The position numbers were made by a program, and so were the translations under genes. Below, in pieces: positions 1-5,869 of a DNA stretch of 5,872 nucleotides. The first letter of the stretch is position 1. Each line of letters starts with the position of its first letter. Where the stretch lies: assembly GCA_001603765.1 (NCBI GenBank), contig LUZV01000233.1, positions 1-5,872 of the forward strand, read 5' to 3'. The stretch is from Anaerolineales bacterium Chloro_02. GTDB lineage: Bacteria > Chloroflexota > Anaerolineae > Anaerolineales > Anaerolineaceae. The notes under the pieces are model-generated. The model was given only the letters and a program-made list of their open reading frames with translations, searched no databases and was not told where the DNA came from.

Positions 1-1673
1 TGTTTTGTTACCAATGCCAGGAAACCATGCGCAATCGTGGCTGCAACGCCCGCAAGGGGATGTGCGGCAAACCAGCGGATGTTTCCCGCTTGCAGGACCT
101 GCTGATTTACCTGCTAAAAGGCATTTCTTTCTGGGGCACGCGGGGTAGGGGAATGGGCGTGCAGGATGATGAGACTGATCTTTTCGTAGCCCAGGCTTTA
201 TTTTCCACCATTACAAACGCAAATTTTGACGCGGAACGATTCGTTGAGTTAATCAAGAAAGCAATTGAGCTTCGCGACAATTTGCGCGCGCGCGCTCAGG
301 CTCGCTGTAATGAGTTACATCATTCCAACTGCAGCGGCAGCGGTCCTGATTGGGCTGGTTGGCACCCTGAAAATTATGAGGTTGAGACCTTGCTAGCTAA
401 AGCCCATACTGTCGGCGTGATGGATGATCCTGACCTGAACGAAGACATCCGTTCTCTGCGTGAATTGATCATATACGGTCTCAAGGGAATGGCTGCATAT
501 ACCGATCATGCCTATCTGGTTGGTGGACGCGATGAGAGCGTTTTAGCATTCATGCAGGAAGCTCTTGAAGCTACCACCAATAACGATTTAGGCGTGAATG
601 AGCTGATCGCCATGGTTCAAAAGACAGGTGAGTTTGGCGTGAAATCCATGGCTCTGTTGGATTCATCCAACACCTCGCGCTATGGTCACCCCGAACCAAC
701 CCAGGTCAACCTGGGCGTCCGCCCCGGACCCGGCATCCTCGTCAGTGGGCACGATCTGGTTGATCTTGAAGAGCTGTTAATTCAGACCGAAGGCACTGGC
801 ATCAACATTTACACCCACGGTGAAATGCTGCCCACCAATGCTTATCCCGAGTTAAAGAAATTCAAACATCTGGTCGGCAACTACGGCGGTTCGTGGTGGC
901 ACCAGGACGTGGAATTTGGCACCTTCAACGGCCCCATTCTGATGACCACAAACTGCATAGTCCCTCTTAAGGACAGTTACAAAGATCGCATTTTCACCAC
1001 TGGCATGACAGGTTATCCGGGTGTTCCTCACATTGCGGACCGTCAACCTGGCGGGCATAAAGACTTTTCTGAGATTATTACCCTTGCCAAAACGCTTCCT
1101 GGTCCTCAGGAATTGGAATCCGGCACTATTCCGATCGGTTTCGCGCACAACACCGTCCTGAGTGTGGCGGACAAAGTGATCGAAGCTGTTAAAAGCGGCG
1201 CGATCAGCCGCTTTGTGGTGATGGGCGGATGTGATGGCCGCCATAAGACGCGTGAATACTATACCGACGTCGCTCTGGCGCTGCCGAAAGACACAGTTAT
1301 CCTGACCGCTGGCTGCGCGAAGTATCGCTACAACAAGCTCGGTTTGGGTGAGATCGGCGGCATTCCCCGCGTCCTCGATGCGGGACAGTGCAACGATAGC
1401 TACTCTCTGGTGGTGATCGCTCAGGCGCTGGCAAAAGCCTTCGACTGCAGCGTCAACGATCTGCCGCTTTCCTTTGATATTGCCTGGTACGAACAGAAGG
1501 CTGTTATTGTCCTGTTGGCATTGCTTTCGCTGGGCGTGAAGAAAATCCGACTTGGACCCACACTGCCAGCGTTCCTCTCGCCAAATGTCGCGAATATCAT
1601 TGTCGAAGCATTCGATCTTAAGCCGATCGACTCGGTTGAAGCGGATGTAGAAGCGATGATGGTTGGCGCGTAG
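1..1673 (+). CDS. hcp: Hydroxylamine reductase / hybrid cluster protein, 5' end cut by one base
   Basis: Cytoplasmic Fe-S protein of the Hcp (prismane) family, which reduces hydroxylamine in vitro and is linked to NO reduction and nitrosative stress defence. The window opens with TG, the last two bases of the ATG. Reading on in frame gives FCYQCQET before the first internal Met codon at 27, so the full protein is 557 residues, normal for class I Hcp (about 550). In full-length numbering, C3, C6, C15 and C22 form the N-terminal cubane cluster motif (CX2CX8CX6C). The expected hybrid-cluster ligands are all present: H251 in GHD, E275 in HGEM, C319 in TTNC, C411 in MGGC (the persulfide cysteine of the family), C439 in TAGC, C464 in AGQC, then E498 and K500 in WYEQK. 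Their spacings match Desulfovibrio Hcp from memory to within one or two residues. An intrinsic terminator follows 19 bases after the stop. The promoter and any NsrR, FNR or HcpR site lie outside the window. The CX6C interval is unusual for class I (see findings). Confidence 0.97.
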   Translation, partial: FCYQCQETMRNRGCNARKGMCGKPADVSRLQDLLIYLLKGISFWGTRGRGMGVQDDETDLFVAQALFSTITNANFDAERFVELIKKAIELRDNLRARAQARCNELHHSNCSGSGPDWAGWHPENYEVETLLAKAHTVGVMDDPDLNEDIRSLRELIIYGLKGMAAYTDHAYLVGGRDESVLAFMQEALEATTNNDLGVNELIAMVQKTGEFGVKSMALLDSSNTSRYGHPEPTQVNLGVRPGPGILVSGHDLVDLEELLIQTEGTGINIYTHGEMLPTNAYPELKKFKHLVGNYGGSWWHQDVEFGTFNGPILMTTNCIVPLKDSYKDRIFTTGMTGYPGVPHIADRQPGGHKDFSEIITLAKTLPGPQELESGTIPIGFAHNTVLSVADKVIEAVKSGAISRFVVMGGCDGRHKTREYYTDVALALPKDTVILTAGCAKYRYNKLGLGEIGGIPRVLDAGQCNDSYSLVVIAQALAKAFDCSVNDLPLSFDIAWYEQKAVIVLLALLSLGVKKIRLGPTLPAFLSPNVANIIVEAFDLKPIDSVEADVEAMMVGA

Positions 1674-1692
1674 ATTAATATCAATAAGACCC

Positions 1693-1725
1693 ACAGAAGA
1701 GGCACTGTCGTGCCTCTTCTGTTTT
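1693..1725 (+). terminator. Intrinsic terminator of hcp
   Basis: A perfect 12-bp stem (1694-1705 with 1710-1721; arms CAGAAGAGGCAC and GTGCCTCTTCTG) encloses a 4-base TGTC loop. An extra A-T pair (1693 with 1722) can close the base, and TTTT follows at 1722-1725. It sits 19 bases after the hcp stop. It has no long T-run in the minus direction, so it probably works mainly for hcp and is not an efficient bidirectional terminator. Confidence 0.88.
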
Positions 1726-2012
1726 AAAGCAACTTCCCGTTATTCAACCAGGAAAACACTGTGGCAAAAGACATGTCTTCATAAGTAGTTATTCAGCCCG
1801 TCTGAACGCATCTCCTCCGCTTCTGATTCTTTACCTTGAAGGCATGAAAATCATCCACATTAACAGGGAGTGGAGGAGAAAGCAAACTAGTTATAATTAC
1901 TTATGGGAATATTACTTCTCGATAGTTATAGGGGTTTTCCTCGGCATCAATTGGGGGTTAACCTTTCTGACTGGTACATGCCTTCTGCGCCACACATAGC
2001 TTACGATAACTA
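1726..2012. other. AT-rich spacer between convergent hcp and glycerate kinase genes
   Basis: This 287-base stretch separates the hcp terminator from the stop codon of the glycerate kinase gene. It is richer in A+T than the flanking genes. I see no RNA gene, no transposon ends and no clear T-tailed hairpin to end minus-strand transcription from the kinase gene. It holds a tentative small ORF (1844-1999), a TATAAT-like hexamer at 1892-1897 without a matching -35, an 8-bp inverted repeat (TCTCCTCC 1811-1818 with GGAGGAGA 1872-1879), and repeated TAGTTAT words. None of these is a confident functional element. Confidence 0.5.
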
Positions 2013-2014
2013 TC
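1786..2014. repeat. Scattered TAGTTAT heptamers, three direct and one inverted
   Basis: TAGTTAT occurs at 1786-1792, 1888-1894 and 1923-1929, and its reverse complement ATAACTA at 2006-2012. The last two lie within a 9-bp inverted repeat, GATAGTTAT (1921-1929) against ATAACTATC (2006-2014), whose right arm covers the kinase stop codon. Spacing is irregular, so this is not a tandem repeat. It could be regulatory, or a chance result of AT-rich composition. Confidence 0.25.
1844..1999 (+). CDS. Tentative 51-residue small membrane-peptide ORF
   Basis: An ATG at 1844 opens a 51-codon frame ending in TAG at 1997-1999. The predicted peptide has a basic N-terminal part containing REWRRK, then a hydrophobic stretch at residues 23-49 (including FSIVIGVFLGINWGLTFL) that could span a membrane once, with positive charge on the N-terminal side. 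Against it being a gene: the only purine-rich stretch (GAAGG, 1838-1842) lies one base from the ATG, too close for a good ribosome binding site; no promoter is evident; and the frame stays open upstream without another usual start codon, running back through the hcp terminator, which suggests chance openness. I do not recognise the sequence, and it may be spurious. Confidence 0.15.
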   Translation: MKIIHINREWRRKQTSYNYLWEYYFSIVIGVFLGINWGLTFLTGTCLLRHT

Positions 2015-3161
2015 AATTTTTCAGTTGGATCGATTGGTCTGCGTTCAATCGACAGAAATAGTCATAGGCTGCTCGCTCCAGATTCTCTGCGGCGTTCTCC
2101 ATAGCATACTGAAGTGATTGACCATCAGGCATGGCTTGCACTAAATCTTTTACGCCCAGATTGAACATCCGCTCAGAACCAGGGCCTAAAGAGCCCGAAA
2201 TAACACCAACTCGCGCTCCCGCCGCGCTGGCGCGCGCCGCCACGGCTGAGATGGCTTTTCCCATCGTGCTTTGGGCGTCTGTGCGCCCTTCTCCTGTCAC
2301 AACCAGCTCCGCTCCGATCAAAATTTGATCAAAATTGATGGAATCGAGTACAAAATCAATACCCCGACGGATCTCTGCTCTCATAAACGCGACAAAGGGC
2401 AGCGCAAAGCCGCCAGCCGCGCCCATTCCCGGAACATCACGCAGTTGGATACCTGCTTCTTGCTCGATCCGCTCTGCCAAGTTTTCCAGACCGCGGTTCA
2501 ACCGCGCAACCTGCTCCGGAGTTGCTCCTTTTTGCGGGCCAAAGACAGCCGCGGCGCCATTCGGTCCGCAGAGAGGATTAGTTACATCGGTCAGAAAAAT
2601 AATCTTGCCGGTATAATTCAGCTCGCTCAATTTCCGCGAATCAATACTCTGAATTTGTTCCAAACCTTCGCCGCTGAGAACTACCTCTCCGTTTTCATTA
2701 TGAAAACTTAACCCCAACGCTGCCGCAGCCCCGGTACCCCCATCAACGGTGGCGCTCCCACCTAATCCGACATAAATTGGGTTGGCATCATTTTTGATGG
2801 CATTCAAAATAACCAAACCGACACCATAAGTTGATGTTCGCATCGGGTTGCATTCATGAGCCTTCAGCAAAGTCAGCCCACCTGTGCCAGCCATCTCGAT
2901 CAGAGCCGAGCCGTCCTTAAACACAGCATATCTCACTTGTTTTGGTCTGCCTAACGGATCCTCCGCCTCGACCCACCCCTCCACACCATTAAGCTGACCT
3001 AAAAGCGCGTCGATTAACCCATCTCCCCCATCCGAAATTGGCAGCCGCACGACTTCCGCTTCAGGAAAAATCAACTCAGCCTGCCTGGCAATAATCGCGC
3101 AGGCTTCAGGAGCGCTGAGTGAGCCTTTAAACGAGTCCGTAGCGATAACAATTTTCTTCAT
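2013..3161 (-). CDS. Glycerate 2-kinase (GarK/GlxK family)
   Basis: ATP-dependent cytoplasmic kinase of the glycerate kinase type 1 family. Family members such as GarK and GlxK convert D-glycerate to 2-phosphoglycerate, which enters lower glycolysis from glyoxylate, glucarate or serine breakdown. The 382 residues match the usual length of about 375-385. Family blocks appear in order: DSFKGSLSA (9-17), PISDGGDG (41-48), EMAGTGG (89-95), NPMRTSTYGVG (105-115), GLGGSATVDGGTGAA (132-146), TNPLCGPNGAA (194-204), PGMGAAGG (244-251), RRGIDFVLD (265-273) and TGEGRTDAQS (289-298). The start is the family-typical MKKIVIATDSFKG. Its ribosome binding site is weak (AGG six bases before the ATG). The gene stands alone, divergent from the recombinase and convergent with hcp, so no partner enzyme reveals the pathway. 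I saw no promoter or T-tailed terminator I would defend. Whether the product is 2- or 3-phosphoglycerate is inferred from the family. Confidence 0.95.
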   Translation of the reverse strand: MKKIVIATDSFKGSLSAPEACAIIARQAELIFPEAEVVRLPISDGGDGLIDALLGQLNGVEGWVEAEDPLGRPKQVRYAVFKDGSALIEMAGTGGLTLLKAHECNPMRTSTYGVGLVILNAIKNDANPIYVGLGGSATVDGGTGAAAALGLSFHNENGEVVLSGEGLEQIQSIDSRKLSELNYTGKIIFLTDVTNPLCGPNGAAAVFGPQKGATPEQVARLNRGLENLAERIEQEAGIQLRDVPGMGAAGGFALPFVAFMRAEIRRGIDFVLDSINFDQILIGAELVVTGEGRTDAQSTMGKAISAVAARASAAGARVGVISGSLGPGSERMFNLGVKDLVQAMPDGQSLQYAMENAAENLERAAYDYFCRLNADQSIQLKN

Positions 3162-3257
3162 TTGCTGCCTATCTTATCACGCCTCTGTCGGCTTGGCTTG
3201 GTGTATTCGATTTGTCCGTTTTATCTGGAAGACTTTTTTAGGTTGACCCAACAAATT

Positions 3258-3266
3258 TGATATAAT
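3258..3266 (+). promoter_or_regulatory. Extended -10 promoter for the recombinase gene
   Basis: TATAAT at 3261-3266 is a perfect sigma-70 -10 hexamer, and TG at 3258-3259 sits one base upstream (TGaTATAAT), the extended -10 form. The nearest -35-like word, TTGACC at 3243-3248, is only 12 bases away, too close to be used, and no good hexamer lies at 16-18 bases, so recognition would depend on the extended -10. The start of transcription would fall near 3272-3275, giving a leader of about 27 bases that carries the ribosome binding site GAAAGGA (3289-3295). Confidence 0.6.
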
Positions 3267-3274
3267 CACTATTG

Positions 3275-3287
3275 AGAATATTATTCT
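3275..3287. promoter_or_regulatory. Small operator-like inverted repeat downstream of the -10 box
   Basis: AGAAT (3275-3279) and ATTCT (3283-3287) are separated by ATT. The dyad lies over the predicted transcription start of the recombinase gene, where a repressor could act. It is short and AT-rich and could be chance. An RNA hairpin from it would be weak and would end just before the ribosome binding site. Confidence 0.2.
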
Positions 3288-3300
3288 TGAAAGGATCAGT

Positions 3301-4323
3301 ATGCCTGAAAGCAAAAAACCGTCCCTAACCCTCCTCAGCGAAGACCAACTCCACACCAAGGGAGACCTCCCCTCCCCTGCTTTGGCTTATCTCAACACGC
3401 TCAGCCCCGCCGGAATGCGCACGCAGGCAACCGCCCTGAACAACCTTGCCTACATCTTCTCGGATGGTAAAATCTCTGACGCGCTCGCGTTTCCATGGCA
3501 TCATTTGCGCTATGAGCATACCAGCGGACTAAGCGCCCATATGGTTAATATTGGCTACGCGAAAGCGACCATCAATAAACACCTGGTCGCGCTGCGCCGC
3601 GTGCTCGAAGAGGCTTTCAGGTTGGGCCTTTTTGCTGACCACAACGATTACTTTCGTGCCGCTGGCGTCCGCTCCCTCCGGGTAGAGTCGCTCCCACGCG
3701 GGCGCTCATTGGCAATGACTGAATTGGAAGCTCTTGTTGCTGCCTGCCAGGCGGACCGTTCCAACCCCCATCTGGGGACGCGAGACACCGCGATTATCAG
3801 TCTGATGTATGCCTGTGGTTTGCGCCGTCAGGAAACTGTCGACCTTAACCTGGCGGACCTCGACCTTGAAAACCAAAAGGTGCGCATCCTCGGTAAAGGC
3901 AGCAAACAGCGTTTTGTCTATCTCTCCGCGGAAGCAATCCCAGCTATCACGGCTTGGCTTCAAATTCGCGGCAGGCAGCTTGGACCGCTGTTTACACGCG
4001 TTAGCAAAGGCGGCAAAGTCAGCCTGAAGCGGCTTTCGGCGCAAGCTGTGTACTACATTCTGAAAAGCCGTCAGCGCGAGGCTGGTGTGGCTTCCTTTAG
4101 CCCGCACGATTTGCGCCGAACAACTATTACAGACCTGCTTGAAGCTGATATTGATGTATTGACCGTTTCCGCGATCGCCGGGCATGCCAGCGCTGATACT
4201 ACCCGCCGATACGACAAACGCCCAGAGGACACAAAACGCGCTGCAGCCGAAAAACTGCGCTCCCCCTTTAGGTCATCTGACGAGTTAACCCCGCCTCCAA
4301 CTAATGCAGATGATCAGGATTAA
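3301..4323 (+). CDS. Tyrosine recombinase / integrase of the XerC/XerD type
   Basis: Site-specific DNA recombinase of the tyrosine family (340 residues), which cuts and rejoins DNA through a 3'-phosphotyrosine link. An N-terminal helical core-binding (SAM-like) domain covers roughly residues 25-125 and the catalytic domain roughly 135-315. All six expected catalytic residues are visible: R175 (CGLRRQE), K199 (GKGSK), H269 and R272 (PHDLRRT), H295 (GHAS) and nucleophile Y304 (RRYDKR). The tail after about 316 is polar, proline-rich and acidic, probably disordered. The start is supported by GAAAGGA five bases before the ATG and by an extended -10 promoter. The enzyme looks intact. It could be a housekeeping dimer resolver, but true XerC and XerD are usually about 300 residues, and the longer ends and lack of cell-division or DNA-repair neighbours make an orphan integrase-like recombinase equally possible. 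No att sites, tRNA or phage genes lie nearby. Its TAA overlaps the stop codon of the convergent gene. Confidence 0.94.
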   Translation: MPESKKPSLTLLSEDQLHTKGDLPSPALAYLNTLSPAGMRTQATALNNLAYIFSDGKISDALAFPWHHLRYEHTSGLSAHMVNIGYAKATINKHLVALRRVLEEAFRLGLFADHNDYFRAAGVRSLRVESLPRGRSLAMTELEALVAACQADRSNPHLGTRDTAIISLMYACGLRRQETVDLNLADLDLENQKVRILGKGSKQRFVYLSAEAIPAITAWLQIRGRQLGPLFTRVSKGGKVSLKRLSAQAVYYILKSRQREAGVASFSPHDLRRTTITDLLEADIDVLTVSAIAGHASADTTRRYDKRPEDTKRAAAEKLRSPFRSSDELTPPPTNADDQD

Positions 4324-4697
4324 TCAAACAATTTACTGATATCGTCGCCGATAGATCGAAAAGCTTCTTTCACATCCTCGCCAAATTGTTTCACCTTTGG
4401 GTCATTCTTGCCTTCGCGGTAAGCCTCGTGCAGAGCGTCGCGGATTTGATCAAGCCCCGCAACGACTTCCTTTTTCGCCTTATCTTTCCAATCGGGTTGG
4501 GGTTCAGGGTCCAAACCTGCTCGCTTTCTTTCCAGCTCCTTGCTGGTTTCATCCCGCAGGATATCATCACAATCGTTAACTAGTGGATCGGGGTAATCCT
4601 GCGAAACACAATCCGGGCCTGCGCCGCGCCTGGAATCTAACGACTCTTTTTCACCGTCGTTAGCTGTAGTTTTATCGTTTTTTGGTTGATCGCTCAT
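4320..4697 (-). CDS. Small highly charged protein of unknown function
   Basis: I do not recognise this 125-residue protein. It is rich in Asp, Glu and Lys, has no signal peptide or membrane segment, and should be cytoplasmic. Residues 1-46 look disordered (polar, with Gly, Pro and Asp, plus two cysteines at 30 and 43). Residues 47-61 and 71-96 look like charged amphipathic helices, joined by a proline-rich link ending in DW (69-70). Residues 100-124, ending in DDISKLFD, form a third helix with regular hydrophobic spacing (V, F, V, F, I, I, L). Such a build suits a small helical-bundle or coiled-coil partner protein, but that is only inference. The gene is credible because AAGGAG (minus-strand reading of 4703-4708) lies five bases before the ATG, and it follows lplA on the same strand after 56 noncoding bases, suggesting co-transcription. 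A 13-bp palindrome lies just upstream of the ribosome binding site. Its stop overlaps that of the recombinase gene, so its mRNA must end inside that gene, in antisense. Confidence 0.82.
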   Translation of the reverse strand: MSDQPKNDKTTANDGEKESLDSRRGAGPDCVSQDYPDPLVNDCDDILRDETSKELERKRAGLDPEPQPDWKDKAKKEVVAGLDQIRDALHEAYREGKNDPKVKQFGEDVKEAFRSIGDDISKLFD

Positions 4698-4711
4698 TAG
4701 TTCTCCTTTTC

Positions 4712-4724
4712 CATACGACGTATG
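4712..4724. promoter_or_regulatory. Perfect 13-base palindrome before the small-protein gene
   Basis: CATACG (4712-4717) and CGTATG (4719-4724) flank a single central A. The palindrome sits in the 56-base gap between lplA and the small charged-protein gene, three bases upstream of the latter's AAGGAG ribosome binding site. The one-base loop makes a full RNA hairpin unlikely, so a DNA-binding protein site is the better guess. A minus-strand TTGACA (4723-4728) touches it, but no -10 box follows at a suitable distance. Confidence 0.4.
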
Positions 4725-4753
4725 TCAAGCAAAGTCTTCACTTAAGAGGTAGG

Positions 4754-5746
4754 TTAATAGAGCAAATCCAACAAACCCGCCGTCGTCAGATTTGCAAAAT
4801 AGTCGCTCACCTTCACATCATTCAGCCGTTCCAAGATCGCCGATGATTCATAGTAGCAATCCGCCAGAGTTTCTTCCAGTTCTGAGATATCCCTCTGACC
4901 AAAAAAGTCGCCGTAGAACTTAACCTGTTTGATAATCCCGCCGCGGCTTACATCCAGCCATGCCTCAATGGTTCCTCCGCCGTAGCGGATCTCCCTTTGA
5001 ATATCGAAAGCCGGAGATTTGCCAAAGTTCCAGTCCCAGGTCTGATACCTCTCTTTTGAAAGTTGGTGGATATTCTCCCAGTCAGTTTCACTCAGGACGT
5101 ATTCTTCCAGCGGCTGCTCGCTGTGCACACCGTCAATAATCATCTGGCGGAAAGTCATGATATCCGGGTGGTCCTCTGGCAGGTATTCTGTAATATTCGC
5201 GACCCTTGAGCGAACCGATTTAATCCCTTTGGACTCGATTTTTGCCTGCTTCACCCGCAAAGCGTCGCCAATCACCGAGAGGTCCGTATTCCAAAGCAGC
5301 GTGCCGTGGCTGACCATGCGAGCGCCAGAAACATATTGCGCGTTGCCGGATATCTTTTTCCCGTCAACCAAAATGTCATTTCTGCCCGAAAGTTCAGCGG
5401 GCACGCCCATTTTCATCAAAACTTTGATCACCGGTTGGGTGAACTTCCGGAAATTATGGAAGTTCCCCGGCGAATTGGGCACGATAAACGAAAAACAGAG
5501 GTTGCCAAAGTCATGGTAAACCGCGCCGCCGCCAGAAAGCCGCCTTACCACGATGATATCGTGTTCTTTCACGTAATCGACATTGATTTCCTGGATGGTG
5601 TTTTGATTGCGTCCGACGATAATTGAAGGCTGATTGATATAGAAAAGTAATATCTCCTCTTTTGGGGCAATATTCTTTATGAGATATTCTTCAATTGCCA
5701 GATTAATCCGGGGGTCTTTGTTGGGTTCATTCTCGACAAACAGCAT
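4754..5746 (-). CDS. lplA: Lipoate-protein ligase A
   Basis: Cytoplasmic enzyme that activates free lipoate with ATP to lipoyl-AMP and transfers it to a lysine of lipoyl domains (E2 subunits of 2-oxoacid dehydrogenases, or GcvH). The 330 residues fit two-domain LplA/LplJ proteins. Visible signatures are INQPSIIVGRNQN (37-49), the lipoyl-adenylate loop RRLSGGGAVYHD (68-79), GRNDILVDGKKISGNAQ (121-137) with the expected catalytic lysine at about 131, HGTLLWNTDL (147-156) and the SVRSRVANI segment (177-185). A C-terminal accessory domain (about 245-330, with GGGTIEAW and FYGDFFG) is present, so the protein should do both adenylation and transfer without a separate LplB. The start is supported by AGGAG five bases before the ATG. 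The gene has its own likely promoter and probably reads into the small downstream gene. No lipoyl synthase, GcvH or dehydrogenase gene lies in the window, which would suit a scavenging role. Confidence 0.96.
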   Translation of the reverse strand: MLFVENEPNKDPRINLAIEEYLIKNIAPKEEILLFYINQPSIIVGRNQNTIQEINVDYVKEHDIIVVRRLSGGGAVYHDFGNLCFSFIVPNSPGNFHNFRKFTQPVIKVLMKMGVPAELSGRNDILVDGKKISGNAQYVSGARMVSHGTLLWNTDLSVIGDALRVKQAKIESKGIKSVRSRVANITEYLPEDHPDIMTFRQMIIDGVHSEQPLEEYVLSETDWENIHQLSKERYQTWDWNFGKSPAFDIQREIRYGGGTIEAWLDVSRGGIIKQVKFYGDFFGQRDISELEETLADCYYESSAILERLNDVKVSDYFANLTTAGLLDLLY

Positions 5747-5772
5747 GGCAGCTCCTGAAACTTCTTCAGAAA

Positions 5773-5801
5773 ATTATACTTATTGGATTTTTCAATTTCC
5801 A
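5773..5801 (-). promoter_or_regulatory. Sigma-70 type promoter for lplA
   Basis: Read on the minus strand, TATAAT (5778 down to 5773) is a perfect -10. TGGAAA (5801 down to 5796) matches the -35 consensus at four of six positions, with a 17-base spacer. Transcription would begin near 5766, leaving a leader of about 20 bases that holds the AGGAG ribosome binding site. The -35 overlaps one copy of the CTGGGGGTG repeat, which may matter for control. Confidence 0.62.
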
Positions 5802-5869
5802 CCCCCAGTATAGACATTGCGGAAAAATAAAACACCCCCAGACGGAAACAATTGTTCAGCCTGGGGGTG
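5800..5869. repeat. Three copies of CACCCCCAG, two direct and one inverted
   Basis: CACCCCCAG occurs on the plus strand at 5800-5808 and 5833-5841, and its reverse complement at 5861-5869. The second and third form the terminator stem. The first is spare and overlaps the -35 box of lplA. In minus-strand RNA the 5' arm could therefore pair with either of two identical 3' arms, only one of which is followed by a U-tract. Confidence 0.5.
5823..5869 (-). terminator. Intrinsic terminator of a minus-strand gene beyond the right edge
   Basis: In minus-strand reading, CACCCCCAG (5869-5861) pairs perfectly over nine bases with CTGGGGGTG (5841-5833), across a 19-base loop, and is followed at once by TTTTATTTTT (5832-5823). 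The GC-rich stem plus T-tract is typical of a Rho-independent terminator. It lies upstream of the lplA promoter, so it most likely ends the transcript of the preceding gene, which is not in the window. The loop is long for a terminator and contains a 10-base palindrome, AACAATTGTT (5847-5856). Confidence 0.82.

Larger units (their letters stand above)
3162..3300. other. Divergent intergenic region, glycerate kinase / recombinase
   Basis: These 139 bases must hold the 5' control regions of both divergent genes. The plus-strand promoter for the recombinase is visible. In the minus direction, only weak candidates exist for the kinase gene, such as GATAAA (minus-strand reading of 3222-3227), with no good -35 at the right distance. 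A short ORF readable on the minus strand across 3177-3359 overlaps the recombinase start and has no recognisable content. Confidence 0.5.

Noticed and set aside
852..1694. 280-codon open frame on the minus strand opposite hcp
   Set aside because: It lies entirely opposite the conserved catalytic part of hcp and its terminator, and its translation has no recognisable motif. It is a shadow of the codon use of hcp.
1811..1879. 8-bp inverted repeat TCTCCTCC / GGAGGAGA as a hairpin or attachment site
   Set aside because: The loop is over 50 bases, the arms do not extend, and no T-tract or partner element is present.
2271..2711. 146-codon plus-strand frame inside the glycerate kinase gene
   Set aside because: It overlaps several conserved kinase blocks on the other strand and has no recognisable content.
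3243..3266. TTGACC and TATAAT as a classical -35/-10 pair for the recombinase
   Set aside because: The spacer is only 12 bases, too short for sigma-70. The TG extended -10 reading explains the site better.
3706..4185. 159-codon open frame on the minus strand inside the recombinase gene
   Set aside because: The plus-strand frame here carries the catalytic Arg, Lys and His-x-x-Arg motifs, and the antisense product shows no domain or start signal.
4386..4583. Plus-strand frame with a hydrophobic start opposite the small charged-protein gene
   Set aside because: The minus-strand frame has a well-spaced ribosome binding site and plausible protein composition. The plus-strand reading lacks expression signals and is probably a complement artefact of acidic and basic codons.
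4723..4728. Minus-strand TTGACA as a -35 box for the small charged-protein gene
   Set aside because: The bases 16-18 positions downstream are the ribosome binding site region with no -10-like hexamer, and transcription would start inside the coding region.
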